64,000 nucleotides of DNA from contig JASXTE010000005.1 of the NCBI GenBank assembly GCA_030280995.1, positions 29,762,001 to 29,826,000 on the forward strand, read 5' to 3'. The translations under genes were made by a program, and so were the position numbers. Below, piece after piece: positions 1 through 10,950 of the stretch. The notes beneath the pieces were generated by a model. The model made no database searches, was not told the origin of the DNA, and saw nothing but the letters and a program-made list of their open reading frames with translations. The stretch comes from Hemileia vastatrix (lineage: Eukaryota > Basidiomycota > Pucciniomycetes > Pucciniales > Zaghouaniaceae). Every line of letters starts with the position of its first letter. Position 1 is the first letter of the stretch.

Positions 1-3000
1 AAATTAATTTAAAGCAATAAAATATGAAAAACGAACTCCAAGTATTATTGCTAATATCAAAGGCCAGTAGAGATGTTGAAGCAAATGAGAGCCGTCAGGG
101 ATAAATTGTACTTAATTGATTGTTTTTTAAAGATAAAAAATTGTGTACCTGTGGTTTGGATGAACTCTAGGTGGATAATTCAGCTATATCAAACTACATC
201 TATTGAAGTTTCTTATCAAATAATTTTTTTCATTTCCATAGAGAGAATTGATCCCATCTGACTGCACCTGACCAAAAGTGCCCAGCACAAGTTCGGCCAA
301 ACTTTTGCTGGACACTTTTATGATAGAGAGTAGCTAGGGTGCAGGTCTTCTTCAGTGCAACTGTTATTTCTTTAAAACATGTCAAATGGTATTTGATATT
401 TCTGTGTTATTCATATTTTATTATCTGATTAATTTTTTGTCGTTAGATTTTTATTAATTTTATTAGTATAGAAAAAACTTGTGCACCAAATGCATGCCAT
501 GTTATATTACACCTTTTATAATATTATTAAAAAATTTTAAAAAAATATTAAAATGATTTCTTTTCCAAAATTATGAATTCATATCCAAATGTAACATGAG
601 TGATAAAAAAGTAAAGTAAAAGAGATCAAATATGAAAAAGAAAAATTCAAGAAAAATTCCTGCCTTCAAGAGCCAGTAGAGGTGTTGAAACAAATGGGTG
701 CCATCAGGGCTAAATTTGATAAAATTTAATTTTTTTTAAAGATAAAAAATTTTTCACCTGAGGTTTGGAAAAACTCAAGGTGGATATTTCAGCCATACCA
801 AACTACTTCTAATGTAATTATTTAGCATTTTTTTAAATTTAAGTTCCACAGAGAGAATTGATCCCATCTGACTGCACCTGAACAAAAGTATCCAGCACAA
901 GTTCGGCCGAACTTGTGCTGGACACTTTTATGATGGAGAGTAGCTAGGGTGGAAGTGTTTCTCAGTACATCAGTTTTTTGTTTTTCACATTTCTATTGGG
1001 TTTTTAACTTTTTTTTATCATTCATATTTATCTTATAATTAATTTTTTGTAACCATATATATTATTAATGTTTCTAGTATAGCAAAAACCTGCATGCCAA
1101 ATGCAAAATTGGTGATGTTACAACTTTAATAATATTATTATATAAATTAAAGAAATATGAATATGTTTAGTTTTTAAAAAAATAAATTGATATTTAAAAT
1201 TAAAAAGAGTAATAGAAAAGTAAAATGAAAATAAATGGGATCAAATACGAAATAAAAAATACAAGTAAAATTTTTACTATCAAGAGCCAGAAGTGGTGTT
1301 GGGACAGTTGGGGACCCCTAGGTCAAGACTTGGTCTAAACTTACTTTTATGTATAGCTAACAAATTTGACCTGAGGTTTGGACAGACTTCCAGGGGACAA
1401 TTTTACAATATTAAACATTCTTTACTTCAATAATTGAGTGAAATATCATTTTTATTGCCATAGAGAGAATTTATCTCATATGACTTCATGCAACCAAAAG
1501 TGTCCAGCACAAGTTTGGCCGAACTTGTGCTGGACACTTTTATAATTGAGAGTAGGCATACAGCAAATATTCTTAAACTCAAAAGGGATTTCTTATAAAC
1601 ATTTCCACTGGAATTTGATCTTTCTGTGTCATTTAAATTTACCATTTGATTAATTTTTTGTCATCATTATATTATTAACGTTATTACTATAGTAATAACT
1701 TGTGTGAAAAATGCATAACAGGTGGTGTTCCACCTTTAATCATACATTATTAAATAAAGGTATAAGAGTATGAAAATTATTTATTTTAAAAATTAAAAAT
1801 TGATATCCAAAGCAATATGAGCAATAAAAAAGTAAAATAAAAGGGATAAAATAAGAAAAAAAAATCTAAGGAAAATTCCCACTATCAATAACAAGTAGAG
1901 GTGTTAGATCAAATGTGCACCACCAGGGCTAAACTTGCACTATATTTTCTTTTTTGTTAAACCAAAGAAAGTGTCCTGATGAGTTTTGAAAAATTATCAG
2001 GAGGACATTTTGGCAATATCAAACTACTTATTGTGCAATGATTGAGCAAAATGTCATTTTCATTTCCATAGAGTAAATTTATCCTATCTGACTGCATGCA
2101 ACCAAAAGTGTCCAGAACAAGTTCGGCCGAACTTATGCTGGACACTTTTATGATGGTGAGTATCTAGGGTGCAGGTCTTCTTCAGTTCATCAGGTATTCC
2201 TTATAAACAAATCCACTTGTATATGATCTTTCTGTGTCATTCATATTTATCATTTGATTCATTGTTTTTCACCATTATAATATTAATGTTATTAGTATTG
2301 AAAAAATTTGTAAGCCAAATGCATACTGGGAGATGCTACATCTTTCATAATCTTATTAAATAAAAGTAAAAAAATATGAAAATTATTAGCTTTACAATAA
2401 ATAAATTGATATTTGAAAGCAAAAACAGGAATAAAAATGTAAAATAAAAGTAATTAAATATGAAATTAAACATTCAAATAAAATTTCTGCCATCAAAGAT
2501 AATTTGAGTTCTCAGACCAAATTTGCACCACCAGTTCTAGATTTGGAATATGTTTTCTTTTTTTTAAAATTAATAAAAGTGTCCACCTGATGTTTTCCAA
2601 AAAATCAGGAGGATAGTATAGCAGTATAAAGCTACTTTTTGTGCAATGATTGAGCAAAAATTCATTTTAACTTCCATTGAGTAAACTTATCCCATCTGAC
2701 TGCATGCAACCTAAAGTGTCCAGCACAAGCTCAGCTGAAATTGTGCTGGACACTTTTATGATGGAGAGTAGCTAGGGTGCAAGTCTTCTTCAGTTAATCT
2801 TATATTCATTTTAAAAATGTCTATGGGTACTTGATCTTTCTGTGTCATCCATATTTATTATTTGATTATTTTTTAGTCACCATTATATTATTAATGTTTT
2901 TAGTATAGCAAAAAAATGTGTAATGAATGTACACTGGATGATTTTACAACTTTAATAATATAATATAATAAATATAAAAAAATGTGAAAGTTATCAGTTT

Positions 3001-4252
3001 TACCAAAATAAAATTGATATTTAAAAGCTAAAGGATAAATAAAAGGGTAGGATTAAAATTAAAGAGATCAAACATGAAATAAAGATATCAAGTATAATTT
3101 CTGCTATCATGAGCCAGTAGAGGCTTCAGAAAAAATGGGCACCATCATAGATTAACATGGATCAAATTTACTTTTTACCAAAGGAAAAAATTGTCTACCT
3201 TAGGTTTGGACAAACTTCCAGGGGACAATTTGTCTATATAAAACTACTTTTAGTGCAATGATGGAGTGATAATTCAGTCTCATTTCCATAAAAAGAATTG
3301 ATTGCGTCTCATGGCATGCAACCAAAAGTGTCCAGCACAAGTTTGGCCAAACTTGTGCAGGACACTTTTATCATGAAGAGTAGCCAGGGTGCAAGTCATT
3401 TTTAATCATCTGAAATTTCTTATAAACATTTCAACTGTTATTAAATCTTTGTGCCTCACTCATATTTATCAATTGATTAATTTTTTGTCACCATTATATT
3501 ATTAATATCATCAGTATAGCAAAAAATTGTGTGCCAAATGAATACTGAGTGATGTTACACCTTTTATAATATTATTAAATAAAGGTAAAAAAATATGAAA
3601 ATGATTTATTTTACAAAAAATAAACTTCTATCCAAAAGAAATATGAGAGGAATAAAGTAAAATAAAAGAAATCAAAGATGAAAATTAAAATCCAAGTTAA
3701 ATTCCTGCCATAAACAGAAAAAAGAGATGTTGAATTAAATTAGAACAATCAGGGCTAAACTTGCACTTAATTTTCTTTTTTGTAAAAATAAAAAAAAAAT
3801 CCACTTGAGCTTTACCAAAACTTCAGCATGAAAATTTTTCCATATCAAACTACTTCTAGTGTAATTTTATATCAAAAATTTATCTTCATTTCCATAGAGA
3901 GAATTGCTCCCATCTGACTGAACCTGATCATAAGTGTCCAGCACAAGTTCAGCCAAACTTGTGCTGGACACTTTTATAATGGAGAGTAGCTAGGGTAGAA
4001 TTTTTCTTCAGTTCATCTAGTATTTCTTACAAACATGTCTACTGGTATTTTATATTTGTTCCTCACTCATTAATATCATTTGATTAATTTTTGGTCGCCA
4101 TTCTATTATTAATTTTATAAGTATAGAAAAAACTCATGTGCCAAATGCATACCAGGTTATGTTATGCCATTTATAATATTATTAAATAAATGTATAAAAA
4201 TATGAAAATAGTTTATTTTAAAAATTATTAATTGATATCCAAAAGCAATATT
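1..4252. repeat. Satellite-like tandem array, ~608-bp units (left block)
   Basis: Seven consecutive units are recognised by a near-identical 46-bp palindrome at 274-319, 884-929, 1496-1541, 2104-2149, 2712-2757, 3324-3369 and 3930-3975, a spacing of 606-612 bp. Each unit also has, in the same order, a block like GCCAGTAGAGGTGTTG, a weaker inverted repeat of CACCTGAGGTTT type about 115-130 bp before the palindrome, and a conserved tail GATGGAGAGTAGCTAGGGTG after it. The sequence between these blocks is AT-rich and diverged. Short open frames differ from unit to unit, so no gene is called. The array runs off the left window edge and resumes at 9209 after a transposon. Confidence 0.9.
884..929. 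repeat. 46-bp palindrome of the satellite unit (type copy)
   Basis: Two 23-bp arms meet with no spacer. The left arm runs AAAAGTATCCAGCACAAGTT then CGG, and the right arm is its reverse complement except for one position. Most other copies differ by one to four bases; the 2712 copy has more changes. The arms are much better conserved than the rest of the unit, which suggests the palindrome is the functional or recombinogenic part. Confidence 0.9.
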
Positions 4253-4603
4253 AGGGGGTATCAATGTTGACCGATCCGCAATTAAATTAATTGCGGAAAA
4301 TAATCCTTATACCCCAATTATCTTCCAAAATTATTTTTGCTAATAATTGTGTTATTAGACACTTTACGTGTCAATGTTCACCTCTTATCCGACATTTATT
4401 TACTCAATTTTCCATAACCACATCTTGGACAACTTTCTGGATATCCCAGCCTTCTACCTTGCTGCGCACTTCCATTCTCATCCCATCCTGTTCATTCTAT
4501 CCGCTCAGAATTTCTCCCCATTTCATCTATTTGATTCTTCTCCTTTTCATCTCGCTATCTCATCTGCTTGTTTCTGCTCCTTTTCATCTTCATTTATAAT
4601 AAC

Positions 4604-6001
4604 ATGCCTCGTCATCCTAGATCTTCTCAAAGGCAGCTATCACCCAGTTGTTCTTCAATTCCCACTACTTCCTCTTTTCCCCGCTCAGCCAAGAAATCAA
4701 AGACTGTTCAATTAAAAAAAGATGATCATCTCATTCTTATCAACTGGCTGAAAACCAAATCTAACTATGATTCTTGTTTTGGTACTGAGTATGCCACTAA
4801 AGTAGGACGGCCCCCCACATCAAAAGTTAATGGCTATCTTCTAATGGCAAATGAATTACGCAATAAGACCAAGGGAAGGATTGATCTTTTGCCTAAACAG
4901 ATGTCTGAACGCTTCAAGCATTATCGAGCAAAATACAAGAAGGCAAAGGCTCTTTCATCTTCCACTGGTTTTGGGGTTACTGACATTGATATAACTAAGG
5001 GTATAAAATCCATAGACAATAAACTTGATTCTTTATGTCCTTACTTTAAAGAGATGGATGCAATTTTTGGAGAGCAAGCCAATGTTAATCCTGTAAACAT
5101 GTTGGATGGAGAAGATCCTATCTCCGAACATGATGTCGAAGCAAATCTTTTCCCATCCTCTTCCTCCACTCAAGCCTCCCCTCTTCTAAATTCTACAAAT
5201 CTAGATAGCTTTGCTATTGATCCTATTGGCGATTTAACCCAACCCAATCTAACTCAGGTCTGTTTCTTTTATCTTATCAATTCTATTTTTTTATTTACTT
5301 ATATTTTTCTTATTTCTTAAAAGGCTGATGAACAAACCCAGGATCCTCAATCAACTGAGTCTGAAGCTAGTGACAATGATGAGGAGGAAAATGCTACGTT
5401 GAACAAAAAGAGAAGGGCTTCAACTAGTCTAAATTTCCTCTCCCAAAGAAGACAAAAAAGTGATACTTCATCACAAACACCTTTTTCTTCGATGGAACAG
5501 TTTTTAGAGAAACGTGATGCTGGTAAGTGATATCATACCTCTTATTACTTTACTCTGCTTTTCTTCTACTTTATGTTAATTTTTATTCTCACTCTAGAAC
5601 AAGTGGAAATTGCTAAAGAGACACTGAGCTTTGAAAAGAAGAAATACGAGCTCTCTTTAAGGAGGGATGACAGAGTACAAGATTTGGAAGAGAGGAAGTA
5701 TGAGCTCTCCTTACGGAAGGATGATCGGATCCAAGATTTGGAGGAGAAGAAGTTTGAGCTCTCTTTACAGAAGGATGGTAGGGCCCAAGATTTGGAGGAG
5801 AAGAAGTTTGAGTTAACTCTTAGTATTGAAAAATCCAAAAATAAGGAAAAAACACTCGAGAATCAAAACTTAATGGAACAGATGAAGTATAAGCATGATC
5901 TCCATGAAAGTTCTAAAAAGAAAGATTTCTTGATCGAATGCATTAAAGCAAACAAATCTGTTGAAGAAATAGAACGTTTAATGAAATTTTTTGTTGACTA
6001 G
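4604..6001 (+). CDS. Harbinger ORF1: Myb/SANT-like DNA-binding protein with coiled coil (intact)
   Basis: Three exons, 4604-5257, 5324-5522 and 5598-6001, give 418 residues without a stop. The introns (66 and 75 nt) have GTCTGT and GTAAGT donors and end in AAG and TAG. I chose ATG 4604 because upstream frames have no ATG in phase. The N-terminal ~35 residues are Ser/Pro-rich. Residues ~40-160 form a Myb/SANT-like domain (LILINWLKTKSNYDSCFGTE, then RFKHYRAKYKKAK), ending in LCPYFKEMDAIFG. The C-terminus is charged coiled coil built from four 18-residue repeats of KFELSLQKDDRIQDLEEK type. In PIF/Harbinger elements the Myb-like protein binds the terminal repeats and helps bring the transposase to DNA and into the nucleus; that role here is by family analogy. 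Copies B and C of this gene are broken, so this is the best preserved one. Confidence 0.85.
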
Positions 6002-6151
6002 TTTCTTTTATTTCTTTCACACTTCATGTGTTCATATTTATTTGTACATAAATTTTACAATTATTTTCTGTATTATACATACAATGGGGCTGGGAGGATA
6101 GCGAAAGGCATGGGGAGAGAAGACAAGCATGTGTTGATAGAATTGAAAGGG

Positions 6152-6334
6152 ATGGAGATTGGTGCAAACAGAGTGTGAAAATAGGAGGATGAACTCTGTT
6201 CTTCGGGCAAAGAACAGAGTTCACTTCCATAAAATATTGAAAGCAATGGAGATTGGTGCAAACAGAGTGTGAAAATAGGAGGATGAACTCTGTTCTTCGG
6301 GTGAAGAACAGATTTCACTTCCATAAAATATTAC
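6152..6334. repeat. Two tandem 94-bp repeats with internal hairpin
   Basis: The copies start at 6152 and 6246 (ATGGAGATTGGTGCAAACAG). Each contains an inverted repeat GAACTCTGTTCTTcgggcAAAGAACAGAGTTC, at 6190-6221 in the first copy. The second copy is slightly changed (GATTTC in place of GAGTTC). Confidence 0.85.
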
Positions 6335-6654
6335 CTGAAACATAGTTTTCAATTCTGTAAAAACAGTTTTAAGTAATAGAAAAAGTCAAATTATTGTATT
6401 TAAGAATTGCAATATTGTCAATCAATTTTTATTGATAAACTTAATTTAATAAAGTATTATTTAAATAAGTTGCTTCAAAAAATACTTTGCATTGAGTAGA
6501 CTCATGGAATGATTTTTTCTGGCTTCCATTCAGTTATCCTCACACTTTCACAATGTTTTCAATATAGATCCATTATTATTTGTGTGATAATTCAAGTGAA
6601 AGTTCAGTATTACTTCAGTCTGAGTTCCATCTGATTTCCATCTGACTTCAAGTT

Positions 6655-6676
6655 GCGGACTTGCTAGCAAGTCCGC
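6655..6676. repeat. Perfect 22-bp palindrome, dispersed family
   Basis: GCGGACTTGCTAGCAAGTCC plus GC is a perfect palindrome. Related copies lie at 11483-11505 (diverged), 45825-45842 (perfect 18 bp) and 60685-60702 (one central mismatch). In three of the loci it is followed on one side by a C/G run and GCAATAT, and on the other side by 11-bp AACTCAGATGG-like repeats. Confidence 0.85.
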
Positions 6677-6714
6677 CCCCCATATTGCGTGGTGTCTGTT
6701 TAAAGGAGGATATA

Positions 6715-7060
6715 ATGATTAGGTAGGGGGGTAAAGTGAGTAGAAGGGGGGGAAGGGGGGGTGTTTGAGGCGCCTAAAGAGAGGGAAAGGGGGGGTTTGA
6801 TGTGGGTAAAGAGAGGTGAAGGGGGGGGGGTTTGAGGCGCCAAAAGAGAGGTGAAGGGGGGGGGGGGGTTTGAGGGACATAAAGAGAGGGGAAGGGGGGA
6901 GTATTGAAGCACCTAAAAAGAGGGGAAAGGGGGTGATGAGGGACCTAAAGAGGGGGGAAAGGGGGGATTTGAGGCAGCTAAAAAGGGGGTAAAAAGGGGG
7001 TCAGAGACAGGTAAAGAGAGGGAAAAAGGGGGGCCTTGAGGATCATAAAGAGAGGTGAAG
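6715..7060. repeat. G-rich minisatellite, ~36-38 bp period
   Basis: About nine imperfect copies of GGGGGGTTTGAGGCGCCTAA plus AGAGAGGGGAAG are present. The plus strand has many runs of 5-14 G, so four-stranded structure is plausible. Long Pro-rich open frames on the minus strand come from the repeat and are not genes. The same repeat type forms the inverted arms at 16975-17770 in copy B. Confidence 0.85.
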
Positions 7061-7186
7061 GAGAGAAAAAAAAACAAAAAAATAAAAAGATAAAAAAGAG
7101 AAAAAAGCAAAACAAAAATTAGTTTACCCTAGAACAAAAATAATAGAAGCACTTACAAAAAAAACAAAAAAACCAAAAAAAAAGCA

Positions 7187-7217
<31 letters not shown>

Positions 7218-7565
7218 ATCATGATTAGCAAATAAAAAACCATGAAAAAAGAAAAAAAATGACCTACCTGGTGAGTTGAGTTGAGAAAATAAATGCAACC
7301 AAAATATTTGAGGGATGTTTGAGGAGAATAGGAAAAGGATATGAGTGATGAATGAAAAAAAAAAATCACTGACAAAATATGCGATATAAGAAAATATGCG
7401 ATTTCATGTTGAGGAAGTGAAAGAAAACCAATGAGCCATCCAAAAAAAAGATATTCACCGTAAATTCAAAAAAAAATGAATATGCAACAAACCAAAATAC
7501 AAAACCAAGTGATTAAAGTAAACAAAGAGGACATTTGGAAAGTATGAAAACATAAAAATTAAAAA

Positions 7566-8825
7566 TTAAAAGGGTGAAGAGAAATGTTGAAGAGTAATTG
7601 GCATTATAATGGGGCGTATGCCGGTTGATTGAATGATTTGTGAATCAAGGGAGGGGAGTTCCAGTGGTGGTTCAGGATCCTCTTCTTCATAAAGATCATT
7701 CCACTCATCCTTTAAATCAGCTAGAATATTGTGGAGTATTACGCAAGTCAAGATCCAATGATTTGCAGTTTTGATCTCCAATTTTTTTTGAAATTGGATT
7801 CTGAGCTCCCGAAGACTAGAAAATCGTCCCTTTAAAATACCTATAGCATGTTCAATTCGTACTCTTGATTGTGCAAGGTGATAATTAAATTTAGTTTTGG
7901 GGTCATTTTCTGAAGTTGCACCACGGAAAGCAGGTATAATGTACTTTCCACTTGCATATGCTGAGTCTGCAAGGAGGTACTGAGATTCGTCAAAGTATGA
8001 TTCAGGGGATTGAGAAATCCTCATTCTTTGGAAGACGGAAGAGTCATGACATGATCCAGGGCAGCCACTGTGAAAAGCAATAAATTTTTTATTGACATCG
8101 CATACAAGTTGAACGGCAATAGAGTATCTAGAAAGAAGATAAAAAGTTAGATTGTGAAAGATGAGAACTTGGAGAAGATTTTGAAGAAACCTTTTTTTGC
8201 GATCAAAATAATGGTTGCCATCATGAGCAGGCTTTTGACTCAAAGGGATGGTTGTGCCATCAACAAAACCTATACAGCCAGGGAAACCTTCAGCTTGCAT
8301 TACTTGAGAGGATTCAAGTCGCTGTTCTGGAGTTGGCCAAGCAAGAGTTTGAGACTTGAGGGAAAGGATAGCAATCATACAGCGCTTGGTGTATAATATC
8401 ACGGTACCATATCCTATGTTAAAGAGATTATCCAAACGTCTTACGGAAGCACCATTTCCATTTGAGCCAAAGCGACATAGAGAAACAGCAAGTTGGATGG
8501 CAGGATTACGCTGTTTGTTATGAGAATTGTTATGGAAGATAGGATGATCGGAGATGAGTTGATAAAGTTTGAAGAAAGAATCGGGAGAAGTTCTAAAAAG
8601 TTGTGTGAAGTTTAAATGAGGAATGTTGAGAATGGAGGCCAGATCATATCGGGGATCATGATAAAGATTTGGCCCCCTGGTGATGATGTAACGCTTTTTG
8701 GAAAGAAAACACATATAAACTAAAGCATCTTCCAAATCAGAGTCAGATTTATAGTAAAGAACTTAAAGAAAAGTGATAGCATTCATTGTTGAGTGAAGTA
8801 GCTTCCTAGTAGAGAGGTGTTTCAT
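7566..8825 (-). pseudogene. Harbinger transposase (DDE_Tnp_4 type), copy A, one early stop
   Basis: From ATG 8825 the frame meets TAA at 8763-8765 (codon 21), where copy C has a Leu codon. The rest is open to 7566. A 63-nt intron (8190-8128) with ends GTTTCT and CTAG lies between YFDRKK and the YSIAVQLVCDV motif; its length is a multiple of three, so it can be missed. The catalytic triad is visible: D in FVDGTTIPLSQK (8259-8261), D in LLADSAYASG (7975-7977) and E in RVRIEHAIGILKGRF (7851-7853). A helix-turn-helix-like region precedes it. HARBI1-like transposases cut and paste the element at its terminal repeats. Translation from a downstream Met could bypass the stop, so activity is not excluded. 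Confidence 0.85.
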
Positions 8826-9087
8826 TGTTGCCGGTGGAAGGGTTAAGTGATGAGGGAAGTGGGAATTCACCGCCAAATGTGCAGTTGGGGTGTGTAGATA
8901 GAAAAAAAACTTAAGTGTTCGCCACCAAAATTAAGTAGCATAGAGTGAGGAAATACTTAAGGATGGCATCAGCAATTATAAGTCATGTGACTTTCTTAAA
9001 AATCCATCATGGATGATATGAGTTTGGGATCAGGAATTAGGAATGGAAATTGGGGTATAAGAGGCGGGATAATGCATTATCGTGGAT

Positions 9088-9123
9088 TTCTTATCCACTA
9101 GCCCTGGGGCTAGTGGATAAGAA
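9088..9123. repeat. Subterminal hairpin of Harbinger A
   Basis: The 18-bp arms TTCTTATCCACTAGCCCT and GGGGCTAGTGGATAAGAA pair at 17 of 18 positions with no spacer. The same structure is at 54417-54452 in copy C and, with changes, near 28780-28811 in copy B, so it is part of the transposon end. Confidence 0.85.
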
Positions 9124-9208
9124 TCTTCCGCAATTAATAATGTCTGATCCCGGGAAAAAAAATTCCTGATCCCTAATTGCGGATCCCTGAACATTGATAC
9201 CCCCTATT

Positions 9209-10950
9209 AGGAATAAAAAATTAAGTTAAAGGGATCAAATATGAAAAAAGAAATCCAAGTAATATTCCTACTATCAAAGGCCAGTAGAGGTGTTGAAGCG
9301 AATGAGAGCCATCAGGGATAAATTGTTCTAAATTGACTTTTTTTCAAAGATAAAAAATTGTGCACCTGTGGTTTGGATGAAATCTAGGTAGAAAATTTGG
9401 CTATGTAAAACTACTTCTAGTGAAGTTTTTTATCCAAAACATTTTTTTCATTGCCATAGCAAGAATTGATCTCATATGACTGCAACTGACCAAAAGTGTC
9501 CAGCACAAGTTTGGCCGAACTTGTGCTGGACACTTTTTTGATAGTGAGTATCTAGAGTGCAGCTCTTCTTCAGTGCAACTGGTATTTTTTTAAAACATAT
9601 CCACTGGTATTTGATCTTTCTGTTTTATTAATATTTTATCATTTGATCAATTTTTTGTTACCAGTATATTATTATTTTTATTAGTATAGCAAAAAAACAT
9701 GTGCCAAATGCTTACAGGGTGATGTTAAACCTTTAATAATTCTATTAAATACAGGTAAAAAATTATGAAAATGATTTGTTTTACATAAAATTAATTGATA
9801 TCTAAAATAAAAAAAAGGGATAAAAAGAAATAGGTTGAATAATAGGGTTTTAATATGAAATTCAAAATTCAAGCTAAATGCCTACTTTCAAGGCTCAGAA
9901 GAGGTGTTGGATAAAAAGGGCATCATCAGGAATAAAATTTTACTTAATTTAATTTTTTGAAAAAATAAATTAAGTTTTCAACTGATTTTTTTCCAATATT
10001 TAGTTGGACACTTTATCTATATCAAATTACTTCTAGTACCATGATTGACCAAATTAAATCCTCATTTCCATATGCAGAATTGATCCCATATGGCTGGACC
10101 AGGCCAAAGGTGTCAACCACAAGTTTTCTTCTGGTGGACACTTTTATGTTGGACAGTAGTAGGGTGCAAGTCTTCTTTAGTTAATCTAGTATTCCTCATA
10201 AACATTTCCAACTTATTTTTGGCCAAAAATCAGGTGGAAAGTTTTTCCATATAAAATTACTTCTAATGCCATGATTGACTAAAAATTGATTCTCATTGCC
10301 ATATAGAGAGTTGATCCCATATGACTGGATCTGGCAAAAGTGTCACCACAATTTGTGATAAACTTAAGTTTGAAAATTTTATGATGGAAAGTAATTGCAA
10401 GTCTTCTTCATTTCATCAAGTAATCCTCATAAAAATTTCCACCTGTATTTTGGCCAAACTTCAGGTGGACACTTTGGCCATATTAAATTAATTCTAGTTT
10501 CATGTTGATAAAAAACTGATACTTATTGCCATATATAGATATTAAACCCATCAGACTGTGCCTTTCCAAAAGTGTCTACCTGAATTATGGCTAAACCTCA
10601 GTTGGACACTTTTATGATGCAGAGTATCTAGGGAAAAAGTATTCTTCAGTTAATTTGGTATTCATAATAAATTTATCCTCCTGAAGTTTATCCTAACTTG
10701 AGGTGGAAAATTTCAGAAAGCACCAGTTAGTCACTATCCATCAAAAAAGTGTTCACCAAAATTTTGGCTAAACTTGGGGTGGACCCCTTTGATCAGCCAC
10801 AGTCAGATGAGATCAACTCTTTAGATGGGAATGAGGATGATGTTTTGGTCAATCATGGAAATAGAAGTAGTGTGATGTGGCCAAATTACCCCCTGAAGGT
10901 CAGACAAACCTCAGAAGGACACTTTTTAGCAGGTAGTAACTGAGAAAAAT
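9209..10950. repeat. Satellite array, right block and decayed edge
   Basis: Units continue after the transposon with palindromes at 9492-9537 and, degenerate, about 10104-10145 (612 bp apart). After that the spacing drops to about 230 bp and then 175 bp (10336, 10568, 10745). The palindromes become hybrids of the two inverted repeats seen in full units, for example AAAGTGTCTACCTGAATTAT paired with CAGTTGGACACTTT. A last trace is near 10880-10930. The edge seems to be a zone of shortened, older units. Confidence 0.8.

Larger units (their letters stand above)
6075..6695. mobile_element. ~620-bp insertion or replacement inside Harbinger A, one palindromic end
   Basis: Copy A matches copy C up to about 6074 and then diverges until the G-rich block. 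The segment begins ACAATGGGGCTGGGAGG and ends CCCCCCATATTGCG. It holds two 94-bp tandem repeats and, near its right end, a perfect 22-bp palindrome preceded by TCTGA/TTCCATCTGA-type short repeats. The right end matches dispersed ends at 45813 and 60670. The left boundary and any target duplication are not clear. Confidence 0.55.
4253..9205. mobile_element. PIF/Harbinger DNA transposon, copy A
   Basis: The ends are inverted repeats of about 32 bp beginning AGGGGGTATCAATGTT, with three mismatches between the two ends. They are flanked by a 3-bp duplication ATT (4250-4252 and 9206-9208). Inside are a three-exon ORF1 on the plus strand and a DDE transposase on the minus strand, converging. A hairpin at the right end (9088-9123) and a near-palindrome at the left end (4275-4296) are subterminal. 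Compared with copy C (6127 bp), this copy lacks the middle ~2.2 kb including the third ORF. It carries about 620 bp of unrelated sequence there instead. It is inserted in the 608-bp satellite, and removing it restores the unit spacing to 606 bp. Confidence 0.92.

Noticed and set aside
73..2363. Several 60-70 codon frames in the satellite
   Set aside because: They differ between units and cross the palindrome; no codon conservation.
4291..4715. Plus-strand frames of 102 and 115 codons before Harbinger ORF1
   Set aside because: They overlap each other and the ORF1 start in other frames and contain transposon leader sequence; the copy C version is not conserved as protein.
6700..7110. Pro-rich minus-strand open frames
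   Set aside because: They are produced by the G-rich minisatellite and have no start context, introns or similarity.
8154..8396. 80-codon plus-strand frame repeated at 19353 and 53484
   Set aside because: It is the complement of the transposase gene and is conserved only because the transposase is.
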